Assembly: GCA_014905825.1 (NCBI GenBank)
Contig: JACGCN010000014.1
Location: 186,001 to 250,000, forward strand
Origin: Lyophyllum atratum
Taxonomy: Eukaryota > Basidiomycota > Agaricomycetes > Agaricales > Lyophyllaceae
DNA: 64,000 bases
Direction of reading: 5' to 3'
The notes beneath the pieces were generated by a model, which did no database searches, was not told the DNA's origin, and was given only the letters and a program-made list of their open reading frames with translations. The position numbers were made by a program, and so were the translations under genes. Positions within the stretch are counted from its first letter, which is position 1, and the number at the start of each line of letters is the position of its first letter. Below, piece after piece: positions 23,101 to 33,118 of the stretch.

Positions 23101-25856
23101 GGTGGTGGTGCTTGGGGGGGCCTGGGCCAGGTGGTTGTTGCGCCTGCTGCTGCTGCTGCTGTTTACCTGGCCCTGGCCCTGGTCCTGGTCCTGGTCTGGA
23201 CGCTACTCCAGACATAGGCGGCGGCTTCTCACTCCACGCCCCCTGTCCCCCCGCCACACCAGGCGTCTGCGGCACCTCCCCATTCATCACCGGCGTCCTC
23301 ATCGGCGTCTGCGCCACCCCACTCCCACCCTCCCCACCCGGCGTAGGAACCCCAACACCCGCAGGAGGCAACCCCTTCTCCCTCCTCCTCCTCTCCTCCA
23401 TCCTCCCCTCCAACTCCCTCACCACCGCCCCCACCACCCTCCCCTCCCCATCCACCACCGCCCTCACCCTCTCCTCCCCCTCCCCCCCCTTCTGCATTCC
23501 CCCCTGCACCACCCCACCGAACCCCACGCGCCGCCCCTCCTCCGCCCGCACACACGCAGCGGCTTCTTGGGGCGTGCGGTACTTGAGGTGGAGCACGCCG
23601 AGGGCGGCGCCGTTGGTGCGGTTGGTGCGCCACTCGAAGGTGTCGAGGGGCCCGTATTTGCGGTAGTGGGTGCGGAGGAGGGAGGTGGAGGTGAGCGGGG
23701 GGATGTTGGCGATGGTTACGCTTGTGGGGGGCGGGGTGGGGGTGTTTAAGTCGTGCTGCGTGGGGGGGAAGCAAGGGATCGTGTCAGTACATGCGCGGTA
23801 TGAAAGCAGAATGGGGGAAAGGAGAAAACGCACCTCCCATCGATACTCAGTAAACGTCTCCCTCACACCCCGCGTCGTGTTAAATTTAAGCGCGCGCACC
23901 GCCGGATCCCTCCTAAGATCATACGGCACAGGCTCCTCCTCAACCATCCCAGGCGAACTACCCGTCTTCCGCGACGGGCCCGCAGAAGGCTCACGCGTCG
24001 TAGATGAGCTAGTCCCATCTCCTTCCGCCTCTTTCCCCGCCGCCCCTCCTTCCGTCTTCGCATCCTGCTTCCCCCTCCTCCCATCAACCCCAACCCCAAC
24101 CTCCACTCCCCCCCTCCCATCCACCCCCTCAGCCTCCCCCCCAAAAATCCCCACAACCCCGCCCTCATACCTTAAAAGCATCTCCCTTCCCTTCCCCTTC
24201 CCCTTAATCCGCTCCGGCGCATACAGCCGCGCATGCTCAATCAGCGCACGATAATACACCGGGTCCCTCTTCTGCACACTTCCTCCCACCCCTCCTACAC
24301 CCGACGCAGACCCAGAGGCGCGCAGAGAAGCGACGACACCTGGAACCCCAGAGTTCAGATTCGACTGTGCCAGGGGGGAGGGCATACTCGGCACGAACGA
24401 GTCTCTCTCCCTCTCCCTATCCTTCCCTCCGCTCCCAGACGCGACTGAAGGCACGTCGAGGGCGGGGTCGAAGAGGACCTTGAACGTCGGGGTCGAAGGG
24501 TACGCCTCACGAGGGGGCGGCCAGGCCGGGGGGAGTGCGTAGAGCCGCGGCGGGGACCGTGGGGGAGGCGTGGGCGTGCGCGTTCGGTGTGGTTTGGTTT
24601 GAGGTGGGAAGTCGGGTATGGATTGGAATTCGATCTCGGGCGGCGGTGAGGATCGGGGTGGTTGGGCTGCGATGAATAGTGAGGGGGGTGGGGTGGGCGG
24701 GGGTTGGGATGCTATGAATAGTGGGGGGGAAGGGGTTTCTGGTGGTGGTGGTGGTGGTGGTGGTGGTGGTGGTGGTGGTTGTGCTTCTGCTGAAGGAGGA
24801 GGTGGGGGAGGCGGTAGGGATGCTGGTTCTGGCGGTGGCGGAGGGGGTGGCGGTGGTTCCTCTTCCGTTGGCGGTGGTGGTGGTGGTGGGGTGGACGGCG
24901 GTGGTGGGGGTGTGTCCACGTCCATCCCGTCTGGTGGCGGGACGGGCGGCGGGGCGTGTGACGGCGGAGGAGGCGGAGGAGGGTCATAGTCTGGTGGAGG
25001 AGGCGGAGGAGGCGCTGGCTCTGCTGGCTCAGGCTCGGGCTCTCCCCGGGTAAACGGCGAGGGGACGGGTTTGGGGAGGCCTTTGATGTCACGAGCGCGT
25101 GCGGAGGCGGCGGAGAGGGGGATGGGGATGGAGATGGCCGCGCGTGTATTGTTGCTGGCGATGTGTGCGGTGACGCCGTTCATGGCGTCGTTGCCATTCG
25201 TCGTGGGACGAGAGGAGGACTGTTATATGGGTGAATGAGCATATGACATGGAAAGAAATAGAAAAAAGAAGCACCCACCGAAGCTGCATCGGTTCTCGCT
25301 ATGGAACTCGGGCCTCCATTGTCGAGCCAGCCATTCGTGCCTTGCCATGTCTTTTATATACAGTCAGAATAAAATACCAAGAAAATAAGAGAACAAGGGG
25401 GATCCTCACTGAAACGCCGCCAGGCCCTGCATTCCTCGATCCAGTATCCTGTAGCTTGTTTTTGATCGATATAGGCCGCCGATTAGTCTGCAGTCCGCCC
25501 TGGTCTCTCTCCCTGTCCCTCTCCACGCCCTTCTCCCTCTCGCGGTCCCTGTCCCTGTTGTTGTTGGAAAGGTAGTGCGGGGCTTTTGGGGGGTGCCCAT
25601 TGCGCGGGCCTGGGAGCAGACTCCGGGGGCCCGTTGGGATGGGCTTGGAGAAGGATGTCAAAGACGGAGCGGGGGCGGTGGGTGAGGAGCGCGGGCCTGT
25701 CGGTGGATGTTGGTGTGCAGGCTGGGTGGGTGGGTGATGGTGTAGAGGGAGTTGGGGTTGGGAGGAGGAGGATGAGGAGGAGGAGGAGGGTGGAGGCTGC
25801 TGGTTGTGAGTGCCGAGGAGGGCGCGAGGGCCTTTGGGTGGCGCCTTGCCGGACAT
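20170..25856 (-). CDS. SET1: Histone H3 lysine-4 methyltransferase SET1 (COMPASS catalytic subunit)
   Basis: Seven exons on the minus strand (25856-25410, 25350-25279, 25219-23834, 23755-22211, 22059-20477, 20421-20300, 20246-20170) give about 1743 residues with every phase closing. The N-terminus ([14 protein letters not shown]) leads into proline-rich segments. An RRM-like domain follows at ~636-715 ([25 protein letters not shown]), then an RS-rich stretch, then a second RRM-like/SPASIC-type segment at ~1128-1185 ([28 protein letters not shown]). Acidic and basic tracts and an N-SET region ([15 protein letters not shown]) come next. The SET domain spans ~1598-1718 ([42 protein letters not shown]), and the post-SET ends [24 protein letters not shown] and the final cysteines are the cofactor/zinc-binding hallmarks. 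It methylates H3K4 at active genes as part of COMPASS. The start is the ATG at 25856, joined through a 24-codon exon. Long proline tracts make it larger than yeast Set1 (about 1080 residues). Confidence 0.92.
24741..24779. repeat. (GGT)13 microsatellite inside SET1
   Basis: Thirteen uninterrupted GGT triplets lie on the plus strand, encoding part of a polyproline run of SET1 on the minus strand. The flanking 24.8-25.0 kb has many further proline-coding GGC/GGT/GGA runs. Such arrays are prone to length change. Confidence 0.9.
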
Positions 25857-26020
25857 GCGCTTGACACGGAGGCCAGGATGCTCGGTAGGAGGAAAAAGCG
25901 AGGTTTGAATGGACGCAGTGGGCGTGGCACTCTGATCACCCTGACAAACACGGGCAACCTTCAAATTCGGAGCTCAACTCAACCTCAACCACAAACTTTC
26001 CATTTACTGCTCCTCTCATA
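25857..26020. promoter_or_regulatory. SET1 upstream region
   Basis: This 164-bp stretch separates the SET1 ATG from the first copy of the 26-29 kb repeat family. The SET1 promoter therefore overlaps or abuts repeat sequence. No TATA box is evident. Confidence 0.35.
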
Positions 26021-26799
26021 CAGCAGCATGGCGCAGCTGGAAGCGCGCGGGGCCCATATTTCTCTGCATGATACCCCGAGGTCACTTGATCGAAACAAGT
26101 TGCTGCTATAGTCCCAATCCCCGGCCTTTTTTTTTACTTGCTTCCTCGTCACAGCGCCTTCCACTCCGAGACACATACCATCGACGCCCACTCGATTGTA
26201 TACCACACCGTACTCGAACTACCAAAGCCTTACCTCAGCGCTAGCAAGATTCTGACCCATCTCTCCTTTTAGCCTTTGCCAAAATATTATTATTGTTCAC
26301 ATTCACAACTTGCCATCGCCGAAATTCCATAACAACAACGTCGCTACCTACCTCTACCTCTCCAATCGCATGGCGCAGGCAGCAGCGCGCGGGGGCCCTT
26401 ATATGAAGCTATATAACGAGAAATCAAATTGAGAACGCAAGGCCACTTGATGGAAACAAGTCGCCGCATATGAAGCCGTGAGCGCGGTTCTTTTCATCTT
26501 CTGCATACCTTTGAAGCGTTTATCCAGTGTCCGCCTCTCGGGAGAGGTCACGTCATTCACAACCATAACGAAAATCGATTCCGACCGCAATATTAATACC
26601 GACGCTGATGCGACTCTCCGAAGCACCACAAGACTGTTCTTCTTCCTGGCGGCTGCACCTCCTTAAAATTCACTAGTACTGGTACCTTGGCGCAGACGGA
26701 AGCGGCCCAGCCCGGCATCATCGAGACTCAAATGGTAGCATGCCGATTCACGACGCCGAGGCCACTTGATCGAAACAAGTTTCTGCTAGTGCGCAATGT
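26021..26799 (+). repeat. Unknown repeat family, unit A
   Basis: This begins CAGCAGCATGGCGCAGCTGG and ends near GTGCGCAATGTA. It is clearly homologous along its length to 27921-28680, sharing ACCACAAGACTGTTCTTC and AAATTCACTAGTACTGGTAC. Inside it, a GCATGGCGCAG-like start followed by CACTTGATCGAAACAAGT recurs at about 26029, 26369 and 26690, a spacing of 320-340 bp. There is no long open frame, transposase motif, LTR or obvious terminal repeat. The type of element is unknown; a decayed non-autonomous element or amplified non-coding sequence are both possible. Confidence 0.75.
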
Positions 26800-27830
26800 A
26801 CACCACCGTTTGCACACCCCATGTTTGTTTGGCATAAATTCAGCAACATCAAATTGATTACGGATATGGTGTCCATTCGGGCTCGAAGCCCGGTAGTTCT
26901 GATATTTTTTCTTTTTTACAATATTCGCGTCGAAATGAGGCTGCCTAGATCACAAGCCTTTGTTATCCAAATAGTGCGCGTCCCGGCTCAACTTGGTCAC
27001 GATCAAGGCCTTGATCTAGCTCAACACCACGACATCAGGCTGAGCTCGACATCCAGCTCAATCCCACGTCCAACCTGGGACCCTTCATCTGCATCAACAA
27101 CTGTACGATCAGGCATTTCATAATTCATTGAAGTTTTTTCCAAGTCCGCCGTGTGTTGCTCTCGACCATCACCCTCGCCGTCTTACTCAAGCCTCACATA
27201 CTCGCCATTTCCACTGCCGCCGTGATCGTATGTCCGTGGTATGTCCAGCCAGAATTCAATACCGAAAAAACTTACTAACTCTATTCATGTACTGAGGACT
27301 CGCAGCATTCCCACTCCATGCACGCCCTTGCTGCTCGCACGTAGTAAGGGCCCCGTTGACCCTGGCATTCGCTTCGCACGCACCGTGATGCGTCTCCTCG
27401 AGGTGGCGAAATATGTTGGGAGAGAGGAGCGTATAACACTGACTGTTTGGGTGGACTGGGGATGTTTTGCGTCGGTCAGGTTGTGTGCGAGATCGCCGTC
27501 CGAAGTTCTGAGCTACTTGCATTGCCAAGATAGCTCACTCGATTTTATCTACATTATGTACTGCCATGTATTTATTGGATTCTCGCAATGATAGATATGT
27601 CCCGAGGCAAATGCACGAACCTAGAACAAACGAAATTTTATCCAAAACCTGCCGCACAGATTACGGAACCGTTGCATATTTTAGCTCAGAGGTCAGACAT
27701 CAGCCTCGCACTGGAAGTCTCGACCTCAAACTGACGCTGCTGAATTGTTGATCAATTGATATCAAAGGGGACATAAAATTGACATCCCGCCTTCCGAGGT
27801 GGGTCCCACCTTCTGGAACCGGCGGTGGTG
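26800..27830. other. Spacer between repeat units, no gene recognised
   Basis: About 1 kb lies between units A and B. The largest open frame, at 27241-27591 on the plus strand, has no recognisable domain. Confidence 0.3.
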
Positions 27831-28680
27831 TAGGCCCCCTTTTCGAGTTCTCATCTCCTATGCCACGTGTCCATTTTTGGATACGGACTAGCTCAAATAT
27901 CTATTATTCGCTTCTTCAATCAGCAGCATGGCGCAGCTGGAAGCGCGCGGGGCCCATATTTCTCTATATGACACCCCGAGGTCACTTGATCGAAACAAGT
28001 TGCTGCTATATACATAGTCACCTACTTCGGGTTTTTTTTTTGACTTGCTTTTTCGTCACAGCGCCTGCGACTCCGAGACACGTACTGTCGACGCTCCCTC
28101 GACTGGTCACTGTATACCTCGCGGGTCTCGAACTACCAAAGCCTTACTCACCTGAGCGCTGGCGAGATGCTTGACCCATCTCTCCTTTTAGCCTTTGCCT
28201 GGTTCTTGTTCACATTCACAACTCGTCACCGCCGAATTCCATAACAGCCTCGCTACCTCTACCTCCAAGTCGCATGGCACGGGCAGATGCGCGCGGGAGC
28301 CTTATGGAAAGTTCTTTAACGAGGAATCAAATTGAGAACCCGAGGCCACTTGATTGAAGGTGTGAGCGCGGTTCCTTTGATCTCCTGCCTACTTTTGGAG
28401 TTGAAGTATTCATTCAGTGTCCGTCTTCCGGGAGAGGTCACGTCATCCACAACCATAACGAAAATCGATCCCGACAGCAATGCCGACGCTGATGCGACTC
28501 TCCGAAGCACCACAAGACTGTTCTTCTTCCTGGCGGCTGCACCTCCTTAAAATTCACTAGTACTGGTACCATGGCGCGAAGGAAGCGGCCCAGGCCGGCA
28601 TCATCGAGACTCAAGTGGAGCACGCCGATTCACGACGCCGAGGCCACTCGGCCCAAGCAAGTCTCTTCTAGTGCGCAATA
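27831..28680 (+). repeat. Unknown repeat family, unit B
   Basis: It starts TAGGCCCCCTTTTCGAGTTC and runs through CTATGCCACGTGTCC. It then matches unit A from 27921 to its end at GTGCGCAATA. The next base begins unit C with the same TAGGCCCCC start, so B and C are in direct tandem. Sub-repeat starts are at about 27929, 28274 and 28571. The hairpin motif is intact after the first and degenerate after the other two. Confidence 0.75.
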
Positions 28681-29035
28681 TAGGCCCCCTTTTCGAGTTC
28701 TTATCCGCCTCTCGGGTCACCAATTCATGTTCACGCAGCCACTCCATAACGACAACGACGACGTCGCGACGAGACTTGCGCTACCAATGCCCAGCACCAC
28801 TACATCCCGTAATTTTCTCTCCGTTGCTCTACGACCTATGCCACGTGTCCATTTTTGTGTACGGACTAGCTCAAATATCTATTATTCGCTTCTTCAATCA
28901 GCAGCATGGCGCAGCTGGAAGCGCGCGGGGCCCATATTTCTGTATGAAACCCCGAGGTCACTTGATCGAAACAAGTTGCTGCTATATAGTCACCTACTTC
29001 GGGTGTTTTTTTTGACTTGCTTTCTCGTCACAGCG
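28681..29035 (+). repeat. Unknown repeat family, unit C (truncated)
   Basis: This has the same TAGGCCCCC start as unit B. About 130 bp not present in unit B follow, then CTATGCCACGTGTCC at 28836 and the CAGCAGCATGGCGCAG block at 28899. Homology stops near CGTCACAGCG at 29035, so the unit lacks its last ~600 bp. Confidence 0.7.
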
Positions 29036-29859
29036 TACCTACGTGAGAGTCAGCGCCCCCACTAAAATGGAAGGGACGTCCACCGATTTTACCCTGTGCC
29101 TTGCGCCACGCCATTTACGTATTTTCTCTGCCTCTCTTTGTTCGGGAAGCTATCGGCATCTCGATAGCTTAACACTCAGAACTTGGCCAATTACTGCCAC
29201 GATATGAATTGCGAAACGAACGGAGTCCTTGGTGAAGACGAATGTCAACGAGTCCGAGTCGCGAGCTCTGAAATACTAAACCCATTATCGCATTGCCTAC
29301 ATAAACCACCCACCCCAACTCAAGCATCACGTAACCTTCGACTCCCAATCGCAGTTTAAAGTGGGGTCATACATAGGGAACACCTAGCCCTCAAGACAAA
29401 TGGCTCTGGCCCGCTGGATATTCCCGATGTTATTGTGGCGCATGCTGTGGTAATACGCGTAAGCCATTTCCCAAATAGGGCGACACTCCGTGGGGTGCTC
29501 GTGGTCTTTTTAGGCTCTAGACCAACCGACATAAATCACTGTCTTCAGAACCGCACCTACCATCGTGGTGGTTGGGCAGTCATAGGAACCTTAGAATACT
29601 TCGTTAATGCTGCGTTGATACGCTGCATCGCTGTCCGATGACAACAAGGTCGTGATAATGCGATGATTGTTCTAAAGTTGATATGCGAGGATGGGTAACT
29701 ATGCAAAGAGTAAACTGGTAAAGTTATGGGATATCGTGAGGTCTAATGTCTAATGAGGAGTGAACGTATTTTCGGGAACCAAATGCATGCTGGAGATGAG
29801 AGGTGCGCAGGCGAGAAATGAAATATGGGGGAGAAAACCGGCTTCACCCAGGGGACGAA
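29036..29859. other. Intergenic stretch, no gene recognised
   Basis: About 820 bp between the repeat cluster and the 3' end of the next minus-strand gene. Only short open frames without domains are present. Confidence 0.3.
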
Positions 29860-30837
29860 CTACAACGAACGAAGGGCCTGAAGAATAACGTCATAGTTAG
29901 ATTCTTCCCAACGCTGACCTCGTTTTTCATGCATCCATCTCCTACTGTGGCGTCGTTCCCTAAAGCCGCGAAAGACAGTCCCGTTCTCCAGGACCCAGGT
30001 GTAGTCCTCCTGGACCTCCTCGTCCTTCTCGACCTCCTCTGAGTCGTCACTCTCCTCATCGATTATATCCAGTATCTTCCCCACCGTTATGGCGGCCCTG
30101 ATATAGGTCAAACGTTCTCCGAGTTGCTCGACCTCCTGCAGGACCGGTCCTTTTGTGAGGGCGGTGACTGGGGTCGGCGAGAGTCTGCGTGCGTAGAATT
30201 CTTCGTCGAGGATTGGCTCCCCCAGATGGCGCCGAAGCTTTGACATCCGCTTGCGTTTTGCGGTCAGAGGAGTAGGCATCTGCGGAGATAGTGGGGAGGT
30301 GATGCTGTCTGCGTCATTCTCTGGTGGCTTCAAGATGTCGATATCCGTCACCAAGGCCGGCAATTTTGGTCGAGGAGGCGTTGTGGGTTGTGGAACCTGT
30401 TCGACAATGATAATTTCGGGGATCGGGGGAAGCGGTGTCGAACGCGAGCTGTCGACGCTCTCCACAGATTTGAAGGACGTGAATGATACGGGGCTAGTGG
30501 ATGGAGGGGAAGGGAGCGGGCGAGGCGATCGAGGCGAGGGAAGGGTAGCTGACGAGGGTGAAGGTGTAGAGGGTATTGCTGGAAGTGGTCGAATAACCCT
30601 CCTCTTCAACGAGACCTCCAAATCCGTCTCGATCTTCAAGTTTCCACTGGACATTGCCAGGCCAGAATCGAGAAATTCTCTCCGAGAATTGTAGTTGGAC
30701 GAGGAACAAAGAGCGCCTGCAGCTCTCCCAGTAGAGCGACCCAGAGATTTTGTCTGCCTCGACGTTGAAGGTTCGCGACAAGTAAAACGAAGGGGCTCTG
30801 GCCGCTCCAGCCGCAACGACAGTTGCGGTGATTGCAT
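29860..30837 (-). CDS. Hypothetical proline/serine-rich protein with acidic C-terminal segment
   Basis: A single open exon of about 325 codons runs from the ATG at 30837. I do not recognise the family. The first half is low complexity (PLPAIPSTPSPSSATLPSPR, TPLPPIPEII), suggesting disorder and possible SH3/WW-type ligands. The second half looks folded and more constrained: a basic helix KRKRMSKLRRHLGEPI, then EEFYARRLSPTPV, LGERLTYIRAAITVGKILDI, an acidic run DEESDDSEEVEKDEEV, and the end WVLENGTVFRGFRERRHSRRW...SNYDVILQALRSL. This second half probably is the conserved core. There is no signal peptide or membrane segment. A later in-frame methionine (AMSSGNLK, about 30654) is an alternative start. 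Confidence 0.6.
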   Translation of the reverse strand: MQSPQLSLRLERPEPLRFTCREPSTSRQTKSLGRSTGRAAGALCSSSNYNSRREFLDSGLAMSSGNLKIETDLEVSLKRRVIRPLPAIPSTPSPSSATLPSPRSPRPLPSPPSTSPVSFTSFKSVESVDSSRSTPLPPIPEIIIVEQVPQPTTPPRPKLPALVTDIDILKPPENDADSITSPLSPQMPTPLTAKRKRMSKLRRHLGEPILDEEFYARRLSPTPVTALTKGPVLQEVEQLGERLTYIRAAITVGKILDIIDEESDDSEEVEKDEEVQEDYTWVLENGTVFRGFRERRHSRRWMHEKRGQRWEESNYDVILQALRSL

Positions 30838-33118
30838 CTTCGAGTGGGAGAGAGCTAGTCTCACGAGACGGGGCCTTCGCCCACCTCCCAGCCACCCTGA
30901 TATTTATTTGCCCTACTCGAAGTTTGCCTCATGTCGGGGCGTGTCGTGGTCGTTGAGAGGGTTCGCTTAAGGGTCATCTTTTCCAAATTGATCGCGACGC
31001 CAAGTGGACCCCGATCGCTCCGGCTTCCCGAGGCGGCGCAGCCAGTTGCGGAAGTGGTACGCGATTGTCATGCCCCAATTTGAATTCGAGACGCCCTTGT
31101 CCACCTAGAGAGAATAAAGGATCTTGAAAGAGTACATACTACAACAAGAAACACCAGGTGAGGTCGCGTCGCGTGAAGTCCGCCACGCGTTTGCCACGGT
31201 GCCGTCAATATGGCACACGACTTTAATTGTCGACAGGCATTTGGCAGGCCGAAAACTTACTCGGTAGACAAAAATGAACATACATCAGCATTGTCGTTCT
31301 CGCTTAAATGTTGAAATGTTGCCTTGTCAATTTGATTGAGGTCGGCTTGCAGTCCGGCTGTGCTCCTTGAACTTCACCGTCCAATTTGCGTTTTGTGCCT
31401 CGGACACACATATGTACACCTGAATTACCACGTCACCTAGAACTCTGATTTGAACACCCCACAGGCATGCGCCGTATCTCAGAACATTTCCTTGACCCTA
31501 TCATAATTAAGTTGTATTAAAGATTGTCAGGAGGAGCTCCGGCTCTGACGAACGCGAGGTCAAAAGGCTCTGAGTGTTATTATAGGTGTCTTTCGTGTAT
31601 GCAAAATGGATTGCGAGCTCAAGTTAGAGCATAGAAATATACTGAAAGTCCCACCCTTCATCGGGGCAAGTCAGACACGTAGGCTATAGTGGGACTGAGT
31701 TGAGAACGGAAGGGTTGCGGTCATAAAAGAAAATGCTTACCTATTGGCCTGTTCTCGTCAAAAAAGCTCCAGGCTACATAGAACCTGCATAGAACAAAAA
31801 GATGAATGATGCGACGCATTCAGTAACAAAACAGCTGATCTCCAATTGTGTCTTGAAAGTCGCTGGAGCATTAGACACACTCATATCTCCTGACCGTATA
31901 ATTCACGTACGAGAAGTTACGTGATATCAGTCTGTTGATACAATTAAGTACTTGGCGAGAAAGAGTTTCTCGACATCGTTCACAAGTCAGGCGGAGCCAG
32001 AGGGTCCTGCACATCGATGGATGAGTACGGCGGCTATCGGAACACTTACACTTTTTAGCCTGCAGTCTTGATTCCAGTATCCAGGTCCGCCCATCCCAAG
32101 ACTTGATTTCCGGCCGCGCCTAAACCAATCACAAAAGTCGGGCCCGGAGCCTTGTTACCAGATTTTGGCATGAGCCTTACCCTTAGATTCCAGCTGTTCA
32201 CTAGCCACCGAAAACAACGATCTTCGTCGTTCATCACTGAACATCGCGCAAGTCAAGGAAAAAATGCCTTTACTAACTATGGCGACTTTGCTAGACGCAT
32301 ATGGAATTTCAGTAACACGGAGTGGGATCACCTTGATCGCATGATGGGTTAGCTACCTCATATTAAAGGGTGGGGTGAAACGGTGGGTTGGCCGGTACTA
32401 ATTGTGAGAAGGATAAATCACAGGTATCATCCTGTGTGAAATCTCTGTAAGGATCATCGGGCCCAACCTAATAATATTATGAAAGCGGGGATACGCACAT
32501 GAAACCGCTGAGAAATAGGATCTTGGCGCCCACTGACCATGAAGGGTACTGAAGGAGTGAGTTGACTTGAACGACGCGGAAACCTGGGTTCCGTTCAGGA
32601 AATCATCTAGCTAGTAACAGTTATCCCCAGTATAGAAAGCACTCGAGTTCTATTGAAAACGAATTACAGGGAAAGTGCTTCGAAGATGAAGATCCGCGGC
32701 TTCAGAGCTAAGGGGGTGGGCACGATTGCTTCGACGACGGAAGTAGGAACAAGAGAGCCTCTGAAAACACTAAACGGCTAGAAGTGAAGACATGTTTCAA
32801 GACGGTTTCAAGACTCCGTAAGACCTAGGCCTGCGTGTGGGTCGAGTACTGACAAACCTGCCGGCCCTCACCATCAAGGACGACAAATTACATATCTTCG
32901 CTGAATAAGGTCTGCCACGTGTAGGACAGGGTGAGGCCGGTTTCCCTTAAAATCCTGCCAGTTAAGGTCCGTTACAGATCTTTTGCAGTCCACATAGAAA
33001 GCTGAGGCTTGCGATGATGGAAGTTGTGGCGCTAGTGAAATCGGAAATGGCTGCGTTCAAGCAGGTGGCATGAGTGGCTGTGCTATCACCAGACGACTAT
33101 TTGCATTTGCTTGGAGCA
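30838..33118. other. Gene-poor stretch of 2.3 kb
   Basis: Only short frames are seen on either strand. The right end must contain the promoter, and perhaps a missed first exon, of the WDR7-like gene: its reading frame is open back to about 33074 with no ATG there. Confidence 0.35.

Noticed and set aside
22724..23749. Long plus-strand open frame (about 341 codons, His/Arg/Leu-rich)
   Set aside because: It is antisense to the proline-rich exons of SET1, where GC-rich codons suppress stops on both strands.
24618..24989. Glycine-rich open frame on plus strand
   Set aside because: It is the mirror of the SET1 polyproline run and the (GGT)n microsatellite.
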